From NCBI GenBank assembly GCA_013399855.1, contig VXAY01002192.1, positions 1,924,638-1,988,637 on the forward strand: a DNA stretch of 64,000 nt. Reading direction: 5' to 3'. Source of the stretch: Oxyruncus cristatus (taxonomy: Eukaryota > Chordata > Aves > Passeriformes > Cotingidae). The translations under genes were made by a program, and so were the position numbers. Numbering within the stretch: the first letter of the stretch is position 1; the number at the start of each line of letters is the position of its first letter. This document shows, one piece after another, positions 34,266-46,507 of this stretch. The notes under the pieces were generated by a model. That model saw nothing but the letters and a program-made list of their open reading frames with translations. It made no database searches and was not told the DNA's origin.

Positions 34266-37200
34266 CTCAGTTGCTCTAAGGCTATCACTAATTTAGATGT
34301 GCTTGGGTTGCCCTCTGGAACTGAGGTCAGCTGAGAGATCAGAGTTTGCATCAGTACTCTTGAATGCTCTTTATCTTCCACAACAGGGTGTTGACATCCA
34401 AACTATTTTTTGGGATAGCTTCCTGGCAATTCCTGACACTGTATCTGTGTTTAGGAATTGTCTGGGAAAATGCTGGCAGAGGCCAAAATCATGCCAGGGA
34501 TGAAAAGTAACCATTCTGTGGTACGTATGTTCAAGGACTAACCCCTAGGAACTTTTCCTGGCTGTTTTTTATTCAGTGTGGTAGTCTAAAATGTCCCAGT
34601 TATGCTTAAAGCATCACTTAAAATTTTAGCGTCAGTGAAAGTATTAAAAAAAGACATGTTTTTATCTTTTGCTTTAAGAACCCAGAAGATAGATATGTGG
34701 GCTCAACCGGTCACTTTGGTTAGATGAAGATACTGTCAAGTTACTGATCTCCTGGTTTTCATTCACCCCATTTTCCTTGGATGCCTATTTTTTCACAGAT
34801 TCTTTGTCCGGTAGGATTTGCCTCTCCTCACTTCAACACTGATGTTAAAGTGTACTTGGACAATTAAGAGCCCAAATCTAAACTTTTCATGATAAGACTT
34901 AGGTGAAATACTCTTGCTCGGGTTGACTTTTGTGCAATGACTCTTACTCCTATGCGGACAACTCCTGTCTGTGATAATTATGCATCTGAATCACAGAACT
35001 ATTTTTCTTTCATAAAAATACTACCCATAAATGTAATATTTTTACATGGATATGATACAATTTTTAATTAATTTTCTCTGATTTTTACAGTAAGAATTGA
35101 ACGTGAAATAAAACCTCCTATGCTGAGTTTTCAAAATTCAAACACTGGTGCATTTGTGTATGCATCTGGTTATGTGAGAGCTATAGATAGTCCTTGCAAC
35201 TGGTTTCGCTGTCTCCAAGAGACAAGTGCATGTGAAACACAGAGTGCAGAGCACAGTATATTCAAGTTGTGAATATGAGATTCTCATATTCAGAGACTGT
35301 CACCAGTTTTGGCTGTAGCGTGGGCTGTGAATTGTGGTAGTTTAGGACCAAATTTCTGCTCTGTTCAGTCATACCTTTATACAGGACAGTAACCCTTTGA
35401 GTAGCATGGTAGGGATGGCAGTTACAGTAACTGTTTCAGTCACCTGAGGTGGATTTACCAGCAAACATCAATAGCAGTCTTGAGTTTTTTCTCCCTTATA
35501 AACCACCTCTAATATTCATTTGTGTGAATATAAAAAAAGCTTAAATGGCTGTTCTTACCTCAAGAACACCCATGTGCAGGAATAATTTGAAGTGGTGGCT
35601 GATTTGGCGTGAACCAGAGCAGGGCCTGTTGCAGACATACAGTGGGGATTCATTATTATTTTCATTATGTTTTATTATCATCGCCTTCAGTGACACATGC
35701 AGTGTTTCTTTCATCACCATGTAAGGGAGTTAAACACTACAACAGCAGCCTAATATTTCTCAGCACCTGCCCTGTTTGGCAAGTCTTTGTTTGCTAAAGT
35801 TTGTTCTGCCACCGTTGATTTTAGATTTGCAGTTTTGCAGCTGATCAAAGAGATGAGATTACTTAAAACAAGGGCTTCCTGGGCAAATATGTCACCACTG
35901 GTCTAGTTTGGATTTACAGAGCCCTGGCAGTGAAAGATCTCTAGGCAGACTGGGCCAGCAGAAATGAATGTGCATGCAGACATTTATGATGCCACTCTGT
36001 TATTTTTAATGCACTGTATATTCAGCATTTTCTTCCCTTTATAGTGGAAGATCATTTAGATGTTTCTTTGAAGACTAAATTAGGAATGTTGGCAAAGGCC
36101 AGTTAGTGTAACATGTGCAATTTATTATATTAACAATATCTGATGAAACAACAAATGTGAATAATCCTGCCGAGTACAGAGAAAACAAATGCACTCTTTT
36201 TATGCTGTAGTTTGATCTGATCTCAGTAGACTACAGTTAATACAATTTGAAAGAAAATATGCATGGCAAACTCTTTTCATAATACTCTAATAAAAGTATT
36301 TCTCTTTCTCATTTTTAGGGTTTTTTTCTGTCTTTCAATCTTCCCTTTGTTTTGTTCAAAAAAAACCCCAAACCACCAAAACATGTATTTTACCATCTGT
36401 AAAGAAACTAAATTCTCCTCAGCTGCTGCTGTTAAAATGCTAGAACTCTATTCCAGTAGGTTCTTGTTCACCCTATGTGCAATAAATAATAAAGTATGGA
36501 AAACAAGCCAAAATCCTATATAATTCACAGAGATATTAATAAATTCCTTTTTGGTAGAGAAGCCAAGCAGCTAAGCAAGTTGGAGCTTCAGTGCCTGAAG
36601 ATGATTGAAAAAGCATAAAGTATGGCACAGTCAACAGTCAGGCAGTTAATATAGTGAGAAATCCATTTGCATTGTTGACTCAGTAATTTATTTGCTGTGC
36701 TATTGGTTTGATCTGTGCCAAGAGAGAGCTAAGGGCTTGGTCACAGCTTTGCTGAATGCGTTGTAAGGGCTTATATAGAATGGCTGGAAGAAAATTGTAG
36801 TGGGCATGTCATGGTTGGGCTGACTTTAAAAAAGCCTGGGAATTTGTGACTCTAAGAGTAGGATTCCTCCTCTTTGTTCCTCCACTCCTACAAGTTGCTG
36901 GGCTTATTTCAATGGGTTGGGTGTACTTAACCAATAGGCCCCATATGCCCATGTGGCACCCCACCAGGCAGGCCACTGGCTACCCTTAGAGCATCCTAGA
37001 TTCAATTCCATCTGCCTCAGAGAAATACTTACTCAAGTTTCAGTCTTTCTGCTTAAAACTTCCCACTGCTCACTGGGGGAGATTCAGAAGTGTCAGTACC
37101 ATTGATTTGCCTTTTTTAATTTTGTTTGTTCCTAACTCTGATAGATGAGTTTTTAAAAAACCCTCCTTCCTGATTGCTAACTGCCAACAGCATAGCTAGT

Positions 37201-40200
37201 GCCATTGCACTGAAGGAAGTCAGCAAATGAAGCCATGTGTAAACGAATGTCATTAACCATCAAATTAACTTCCTCAGCAGTGGGGAATACTGTACTTCAT
37301 TAAAGTTCCACTCCTATTTGCAATTTGCATCTAATTTACAATTTTAGTCTAGGAAAGTTTATCCCTGTTTTTTGTTAGCTAGATTAACTTTAAATACAGT
37401 ACTTAAATTATGTTTTTTGGATCTTTCAGCAAGTCAAAGTTGCTGCCAGTTCTCTAGAAATGAGCAAACTGACTGTTTTTTATGAAATGTACTGTTTGCT
37501 TGAAATTCGCACTGGGGCATGGCCATGTGTTTGTACATATGCTTCAAGGATGGATCTGCTTTCTGTTCATAAATTACAAAATTGTTTTTCATTACTCCCT
37601 ATGAATTCATCCTGAGTTTGATGTTAGCACAGGATCCAGTGAGATTTCAAGGAAGAAATGAAATTATTTTGGATCATTTTGCCAAGTTCGATGATAACGA
37701 TAATCAGCCTCTGAAGGTAACCAGCTAAAAACTCCACCCTGTAGAGTTGTCTGTTGTTTTTTTTTTCTCTCTTAAATGTGTTGCACAAAATATGTTTTTA
37801 TTTTTCTAAACCTTTTCACTGGCAAGAAATTTGTGTCTTCTGTTGCCTAGAAAACTTGATAAATGAATGGAGAGGCAGTGAAATGAGGCCTTGAAGAACA
37901 ACTGGAGACAGGGAGATTTTCTGTTAATCAGACTGCTTAAAATGTGTTGTTGTCAAAGACTGAACAAATGAGCATTTTGAATAAAGGAAAGGGGTTTTTT
38001 AACTTCTTGGTAGGCAGAATGTGTAACTTATTTTACAATAAAACTGCCTGTTTCTTATATTTCTAAAGTTTAGAAATAGGAGGGAAAAAAAGAATATGTT
38101 CGTAGTTTTCTTTTACATTTTAAAAAGGGAGGAAGAAATTTAAAATGTAATGTTTCATGTGCCTTAATTATGCATTTTGTATAAAATACATTGGCAAACA
38201 GAAATGCATGTGACAGAGACCAGATATCACTGGTGCCTCCACATCTTAGAAGGCATTTGCAAGTTGGTGTCTGGACTACTGCAGTGAAATACCCCTTTTG
38301 ACTCAGTTTACTGTGTGCACATTCTGCCCGTTCTAGCCTTGAGATCTGAATTCTACAGATTTGCTAATGCTGCTAAATAAGATAGAAAAAAAAATCTAGA
38401 GATTCAGGACAGCAACCTTTTCCAGCAGGGAATTTCTCTGAAGTTGACCAAAACCTAAGTGTTTATTGAATTAAGGCTCAGACTACTTGGGACAGAATTA
38501 AACTTACTTCAGATGAAACTTATCCTTTCATGTATTTGTTATCACATAAGAATGTTGTCGCATATCAGTAGACAATATTTATGTTTAGCTGATAAACATA
38601 AACATTTTTCTTTTAAAAAAGGTTTGCTTCTTCTTTTACTCAGAAAATAGATTTGCTTCCTTTGGAAAATGGAGACATCCAAATGGCAGCTCAGGAATGA
38701 CACTTCCTTTTTAGCACAGTTGTGCCAATAGTTCTTTTAAAGATTGTACTGCAGCAGTGATGAGGAAACTCACATCTATAATAGTTTGTAATATTATATG
38801 CATAGGTTAGATGTGAGGTGAAGTAAAACCAAAGTGAACTGACCAGTCCCTTTGCAATGTGCTTCTTTCTGGTCACACTTGTTATTGTGGTTGAATATTT
38901 TCTCCAGTCAGATGTCATTTCTGGAACAGATACTATAAAACGTAGATTTTTATCTTTTGTTTATAATATTTGTAAAATTTCTCTTGCTTTCACAGGCAAA
39001 CTGCTGAAGCAGGTCAGAGTTTGTAGTTTTTGTCTCAGCACAAATTAATTTAAAGGCCTCCTGTGTAATAATAATAGCTTTAAATTGTTTATAGTGTTGA
39101 TTTTAATAAACACTGCATAACATAGAGCAGTGCCTAGCATACCACTTGATTCAGTGCCAACACAATATCATCTTTCATTGGGGCTCTGAAGAAATAGCAC
39201 AAACAATGAAGATGTCTGAGGTATGTCACAATACCATGATCAAAAGGAATGTATTATTTAAATATTATATTAAGCCCAGTGATGTCTTTTGAAATAGAAT
39301 GATTTTAATTCAAAAACATCTGCTTGAAAGTCCAAGGAGATTAGAAATGTCCGTTCATGAAAACATACTAATTAAAGGCTCTAAATAGTTAGAATAGTTC
39401 TATGCCTATGTAAGTTAGTCCAACTGATAACAAAACTTGACATGTTCCATATTATTTCAACTTCTCTTATTTGAACAAGGGAATAGATAAACAAAAGGAA
39501 ATGATCCTGTTGTTTTTAAAATTTTGTGAAAATATGACCTGAACAGAGGTCAGTCTTCAAATGCATGGTCCATATGGCATGGCTGACACAAGTAGCTGTA
39601 AGGATAACATCACTTTGTAGGAACAGTGGGACTCGGCTCTCTCCAGCTCTGTGCAGTAGCAGAGTGGAAAGAAAATGTAAACCAAACTTCTCTTTTATCC
39701 ACCATATTTGATGCCTCAGAAATATCTGAGTCAGTAGAAGCATAAACTACTGCAGCTTCTGGGTCTGTTAATAAAAATTCCAAAAATAATTATCTTCTAC
39801 TTCACGTAAATGGATGAAATAACTATTTTGTGTTTGGCCTGCAAGTCATCAGATGTCATTATTATAAGTGGACTTCACAAGCAGCTATATTGCAGAGGAA
39901 TGGAGAAACGCTTTTATTAATTGTGGCATTTCTATCTGGAAGAAGCTGCTGTTTAGTTTGCTGCTTTACACTTTTACTAATCAAGTATAATTCCACTACA
40001 CCGGCTGAGCATAAACCTTCCTGCTAAGTAGACCACATTGGGAAATACTGTTTTCCTTATTCATCAGAATAAAGAAAGTTTAGCAGTGTGTATGCAGTAA
40101 TCTAATGTTTCCTTGAAACACTAGGAATATAAAATGTGTATGTAGTTGAATGTCTGCCTCTTTCAGATTTCTTAGTGATGAAAAAAGGTGAGCAAGACAA

Positions 40201-41139
40201 GGTCTCTGGGTGAGCATTTTGTCCCAATAGTGGCACACATCCTACAGGCTGCATGTTGGGCACAGTGAAAAAATGAATACAACCCAACAATGCAGTCATT
40301 GGGGCTATATCTCAAGAAGTGTTTGGCCATTAAGCTTGTACACTAACAAGTTAAGGTATGTACGTGCCCCAGCTCACTCACACTTCGATTTCTGTCTTGC
40401 CACATTCAGTGAGACGCTCTCTGCTGACACTAAGGATGTTGCTAAAGCTAGTGATCTGCCTAACTTGCAGAGGGTACTTCCTTAAATTGTCTTTGATCCG
40501 TCAACCCACCACAGCATCAAAGTAGATGCCCTCTAGACTGGCAACATGTGGCTGGAGTGCATATTACGGTACTACTGTCAGCTGCATGGACAAACTCTCA
40601 GTGTTGCAAAGCTTTCCTTCAGATATGTCCCAGGCTCCAAGAATCAGAAGAAAAAATGGTCTGTTCAGTCTCTCTGCACAACCGATAGAAGATCTTGAGT
40701 GAGTGAGTTCCCAGAGCTCAATCACCAGAGTGGTAACAGTACACCAGCAACAATAAGGAGGAACTGAGCTGAATCTCAGATGCCCCATGCAGAACTTAAT
40801 CCATCCCGTATTCTATTTTAATGACTATTAACTATTTTTTGGAGTTAGGTGTCCAAACCAGGGCAATCTTGTATGTTAAAACCTCTAAAGGATAACCCCT
40901 TATGATATTCAAATAGTTAGACCATTCAGGTGGAGATTCTGTTTATTTTGGAGATGAGATTTACAGGCAGATCTCCATCTGCTTGAGTATTTAAACTAAA
41001 GAGTCAGTGTTCATTGTGTTATGTCATATTCCGAGATGGAGCTTCTGCAGGCTTTGCTATTAAATCTTTGTGTTGTATCCTATGTACTACAGTTCAAGAT
41101 GGGCAATAACACAAAGAACATCCCTGCAATTTTAATTTC
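34266..41139. other. Intergenic DNA
   Basis: AT-rich with no recognised gene or domain. It includes a 23-bp inverted repeat at 35270-35292. Several stretches (for example 36.0-36.3 and 37.2-37.7 kb) are rich in TAATTA/ATTTGCAT-like words, as distal enhancers often are, but conservation cannot be tested here. Confidence 0.55.
35270..35292. repeat. Near-continuous palindrome, 11-bp perfect arms, 1-base centre
   Basis: TGAATATGAGA at 35270-35280, a single T, then TCTCATATTCA at 35282-35292. Perfect arms. No element or gene is next to it. Confidence 0.85.
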
Positions 41140-41382
41140 CATAGAATCATTTAGGTTGGAAAAGACCTCTAAGATCATAGAGTCCAACGATTAACCCAGC
41201 ACTGACAAATCCACTACTAAACCTGTCCCTAAGTGCCACCTTTACATGTCTTTTAAATACCCCCAGGAATGAGCCACTTTGCCCCAGCCTATAACACTTC
41301 ATGGGATTGTGAATCAAGTGCAGAACTCACCTTGTTGAACCTTAAACAATTGGCCTCAGCTCATTGATCCAGCCATTTTGCC
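41140..41382 (-). mobile_element. CR1 LINE fragment, reverse orientation, internally deleted
   Basis: Starts with the reverse complement of the CR1 3' end (CATAGAATCATTTAGGTTGG, AAAAGACCTCTAAGATCATA, GAGTCCAACGATTAACCCAG), continues TGTCCCTAAGTGCCACCTTT ACATGTCTTTTAAATACCC, then after a deletion resumes in the upstream part GTGCAGAACTCACCTTGTTG AACCTTAAACAATTGGCCTC and ATTGATCCAGCC. Same family type as the 30-kb copy but in opposite orientation and more decayed. Confidence 0.88.
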
Positions 41383-43972
41383 CTGGACTCGATGAATCTT
41401 GCTGGATTTACCTCACTGCTAGAGAATGACAACTGAGAGAAGCTAGTGTACTAAAGTGGCAGAAGTGACAATAAGCTTTAGAATAACTCTAAGCACTTCA
41501 GCCTTCACTGATGTAGTGTGACTTAAACATCTGATAGAGCTGACTGCGATGTTGAATCAAATAATTTGCTTTAAATAAATAAATCTATAAAATCTGGATC
41601 TTCCCCTTCTGCTCCCCTGCTTGCAGCTGCAGATTCCTGCTCGCTGCTGTAGCTGCACATCAAAAGAACTTTTCATAGACAAAACTGACCACATATATTT
41701 CATCTTCCAAAACCACTGTTTATGGAGACTCAGTGTTTGGTGTTTGACATCGGTGGTAATAATGAAAAATCCCAGTCATATTTTGTAGAAGAAGACACAA
41801 AAAAAGTGGATGCTTTGGCATCATTCTCTCTTTTAGCTGAAATTCTTGTGTTTCCACAGGCTCTTTGGGACAGTCTCCCTAGCTACTTTAGGATACTATC
41901 TTTGTGCTGTTTCTGCAGATTCCTCTGCAGAACCCAGACCGGTAATTGCATTTGTAACTTCACTCAGCTCATAAATACCTATCTTTTTTCGTCTGGATAC
42001 GTCTGTACTCTCAAACCAATATGTCCCAACTTCCTTCATCGTGGTCCCATGGCAGTCTACCCTGTGTAGATATAGTGCAGTTCACTTCTGGGCTTCCTTC
42101 TGGAGTGGGTTAGTTAGCTCCCTTGGAAACCATCAGGTGCATTTCTTGGGGAAATTCTGTTCCTAAACTGCTACCAGTAGGCAGAACAGATAGATGCACC
42201 TGGCTTGGATCTCTTTGCTCCACACAGCCCTGTGACTTCAAGCTCCCCCATATGCTATCTTGTGTCAGGGTATGCAGCACATAATGTCTGTCTCATGCCA
42301 TAAAATGCTATTCTAGTGGGCTGCAGGACAGCACAGAAATTACTTTTAACACCATAAACTGATAAAAGTTATGAAATAATCAAGTCTTGTCGCCAATGAG
42401 ATACAGTGACAGAGGACACCCATAGGTAAGTGCTGTCTTGTGTGCTCTGGTCAGTGTGTTCTGGATGGTCTGGATGTGACTGTGCTAGACTCCTTAAGCT
42501 TTAATCACTCCCTGGGGCAAATACTTTTAGCATATAGAATATCAATAGAAGCATCTTCTTGGTTTAGTTCCTCATCCTTCCTTCAAAGGATTTTTGCAGA
42601 GCTATGCTTGTAATATAATGAATTCTCATGGGATATGGTGGGCAAGGGTGCTATGAAAATACAATAGTGAGAGAAATCAGATGCATCACGTAGAACATTG
42701 TGTACTTTTTTCCTTTTCTTTTTAAGCCTGATGGATCTATAAGTGGGGGTGACTCTTCGTGCAGTAATTCCAAGAATCTTCAAAACTGGTGATGAGGCGA
42801 TATCGAACAAAAGAATAAATACAGAACTGTAACTTAATCTGAAATGGTGTTACATACCTGCCAAAGCACTGGTTTGTAGTCTCAGGTAAATATTTCTAAC
42901 TATTTTTCATCATATAGGAAGAAAAGATTTTGCAGCTGTCCTTGGTCAAATGTCAAGCCCTCCTACCAACTACTTAGAGCTTTTGAAATCTGGTGCCTTG
43001 CCCACAGTGTTAAGCATTTATTCGTGATGCATAAAAGATAAACCCCTGTGTTTCTTTTTGCCTGCAGAGATTAATGCATGTGATGGACTCTCCCCCATCA
43101 AGATATTAATGATTGTTAGGAGCTCCTTTCTCTGGAAACCTTTCAATCAGTGAAACTCATTTACATAAGGTAAGATTTATAAATCAGAATCATAAAATTA
43201 ATTCCATTGGAAGCTGTGCAAATCTCACTTTTCAGTCCAAATCCAACTTTTTCACTGTATTTTCCTTTCCGCTTATCCTTCCAATCTGGATTTTTCTAGT
43301 ATTTGTTAATGCTGAACTAAAAAGAAATGCACATCTCCCTTTATAGGAGAAATTATGTTTAAATAACCACATTGTTTATTTTTACCTTTGGAAGTCATTC
43401 AGATATACTATTGCCATGGTTATAGTATAAAACATCAATTGAACAGCTGTTAGACTAGTGCTCTGCAGATGTCAAGGTGCTTTATAAATGGAGTTCATGT
43501 AACCACTCACTTTGGACAGACACAGGAACTGAAAGAACAGAAAACTCAGATTATTTTTCCCATGAACATTCATATTCCAGTAGTAGAAATCAGTTTGCTG
43601 GATTCCGAGACCGTATCTAATAGTCATTCTAGGCTGCCATTGAAGAGTTGATACAAACCCTATTCCAGCCATAAACTAATTGGTTTTAGCCAGAAAATGT
43701 TTTGATGGAAATGAGAACTGCTTTTTACAACCATGGTACTGAAACTGTTCCTCAGCTTTAGTGGCCAGATAATTATTTTTAAGGACTATTTTTCTACTTC
43801 GGGAATGTCCCTGGGTTCCTGGCCAATAGCTCTGAGTATAGTCTGCCAGTTCTGTGGGCTGGGATAACTGGCCAAAAGCCCACTGGCGACAAACTGGGAG
43901 CACCATGAGTATCTCTGAGTGTGAGACTTCTCTTGGAAGCACCTCTGCATTGTACAGAACACAGAGTCCTGG

Positions 43973-43996
43973 AAAAGAAAGAAAGAAAGAAAGAAA
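43973..43996. repeat. (GAAA)n microsatellite
   Basis: About five to six GAAA units in a row. Simple tandem repeat. Confidence 0.9.
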
Positions 43997-44979
43997 CCTA
44001 AGAATCAGCTAGAAAAGTCACATTTTTAGTACAGTTTTCAATGAGGATTTTTAATACAACAATCATTGTTTTGGGCATGCTGATAAGAACCAAATAGAAG
44101 TCTCCAGTGAAAGCTTACTGAACTCAGAAGGATCATAATGATGTGAATGCAAACAAAAAGACTTTTTAATAAGACTTTTTAGTTTAACCTGGTGTCTCTT
44201 CCGTAATATTTTCTAGTGGCTGTGGCAGGAGACTAGGATTTGAGACTGCTTCATAACTCTAGGGTCTGCCATATTTATGCCTGCAAAATGCTCACCAACC
44301 TCTCAGGAGCTTTTTCAAAATTTGGTAACAATGGTATTCTTCTTGAAGGATTTCCAGATGAAAGACATGTTAAAGAGCAAAATATTACAATTATCTGCAG
44401 CAATTAATATCACCCATATGTAATCCAGATTCAGGCAAACTCTTGGCCCAAGTAAACAACCCCAGTACCAACTTGAGGCTCCAGAATAAACATGTTCCAA
44501 GGAAGCACATGGCAAAGGAAGCATTACTTCAGATCCATGTTACTGAAAAAAACCCCACATTTGAATGAGATGTGATTTCAAATAATACAGTTGATGGCAA
44601 TGACTTTTGGTGCTGGAGATCTGTAGAAATGTTTACTTAGAAGATGGAGTTCGTGACTTCTGGTCAGTTCTGTGATTACATTACCCATCACGGCCAGTGC
44701 TGAGCACGGCACAGCTGAGCACACAGGGGTTGTTCTGCAAGAGCAGAACAAACCAATCGATTTCCATTAAAAAAACCTGTGGGGAGACTTGTTCAGAACC
44801 CACCCATGACAATACAATTAGCAAGATTTGATTGCGCATTTTGGTAAATGGAGAGAAAGAGAAGATATTGAGCAAAGTCCTCCATCAGTGTAAGTGGGTT
44901 CACTACCACTGGAGCCAGTGGAATGGGGCTGTGTGAGTTGTGCATAGTGTAGCTCATTATGGATTCGTGGAGTGTAAGA

Positions 44980-45050
44980 CCAAGATCACTGTGCTTAGTT
45001 ATTTTGACCTCCTGCTTAATACAAGCCACAGGACTTCCCTAAATCTTTGC
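44980..45050 (-). mobile_element. Possible ancient CR1 scrap
   Basis: GACCAAGATCACTGTG, then TTGACCTCCTGCTTAATACA AGCCACAGGACTTCCC, aligns by eye with the same 3' region of the ancient CR1 family seen at 33.66 kb (GTCTGACCTCCTG...). Only about 70 bases, so tentative. Confidence 0.4.
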
Positions 45051-46415
45051 AAACACAAATCTCTTTTTTCCGTAGAATGGAAAACCATAAACGTACACTT
45101 TACTCAGAGGTACTTCTGTTTACATTACATAAGGTTCTGTGAATAATTTGGGGTCATTCTTCAGGACTGTTAAGTGAAAGGGAACTGTTCTATCTCAGCT
45201 GAATCACAAATGAAACACCCTATAATACACATGGAAGCACTCATATGGTGTAAATAATATTTTTAATCAGTCATTGAAATAATAATATAAAGTTCACTTT
45301 ATTAACATTTGAAAAATAAATGTCTTCACCTCCCCTCATTGGACTTTAAAGGAGGAAAGTTTTACATTCCCTGTGAAAAAAATAAAGTAAAAAATGTTTA
45401 GAGAAAGGAGTCATCTGACTGGTTAGAGATCACAAATCACTAATAATAATAAGCTCTGAATATCAAGTGCCAAACAGCTGCAGATCCTCTTAAACCTAAT
45501 TCCTCTTTCTTGAAGGATATGGCAAGTTTGGAAAAGAGATGATTGCCAAACCCACCACAAAATGCAGGCAGAAATTTTTCTTTGAATAAATCACTGTTAC
45601 CCTTGATAAAATCATACACAAAAGTCTTGGCATGAGGGAATGCTGAAAATTGGTGTGAACAATGAAAGCAGAGCCCCTGGAACCTGCAGATAGAAAACAC
45701 AAATCTTACCCGTAAAGTCTGGTAAACAACCCACGCAAGAGGAGGAAGTATAGGTGTAGATTTTATCGGATATGTCACTAGGTATTGCATGCTTTCCCAT
45801 TACATAACGAGGTACTATGCAGTTTATTCCATTGCAGTTTGCCACCTGGTATAACAATGTATAAAATTCAAAGAGCAATTATTTGGAAAAGTCATAAGAA
45901 TGTTCAAAAAAGTATGTGGAGGATGATTATGCCTGTGAGTCCATTCCTCACACTTGCACTTTACAGGGCAGGTGTCAAAATTGCAATTTCTACATGCAAG
46001 AATTATGGAAAGTTTTAAATCCTCAATATGGAATATTCATTCCTAGCAAGTGCTGAATATCCCAGCTTTATACATACTGGAAACACATTTCATCTACCAA
46101 TCTTTGTCAGCCTCACTCATAGTGCTAATACCCTCCACTATGTAAATACAAATCACAGCATTAATTGTTATTTTTTAGCACTTTGCATTGTGGAAACATA
46201 CTGTATTACAAAAATCCTATAGAGTATCCAAGCTTCTAGAAACCTGCAGGAGAGTCACACAAGTCACAGTCTTTTAGCAGCATCTAAACTTCCTGCTTCA
46301 AAAAATGTTTATACTGCAGAACATATTTTGGTGCCTTGATACATTTGTACTTTATTGGATATCAATGTAAACTGTGTGATGTGCCTGTGCCCAAGAAGCA
46401 AGAGGTTTTGGTTGT

Positions 46416-46507
46416 TTGTTTTTTGGTTTTTTTTTTTTTAATAATTATTTTGAAAAAACCCACAACTTTGTGTTTGCTTTCTGGTTCTTTTTTTTTTTTT
46501 TTTTTTC
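46416..46507. repeat. T-rich low-complexity tracts
   Basis: Two long T runs (about 13 and 20 T) separated by an A/T-rich segment. No attached retroposon body was recognised. Confidence 0.8.

Noticed and set aside
41722..42069. 115-codon ORF
   Set aside because: Cysteine/phenylalanine-rich without domain pattern, no neighbours supporting a gene.
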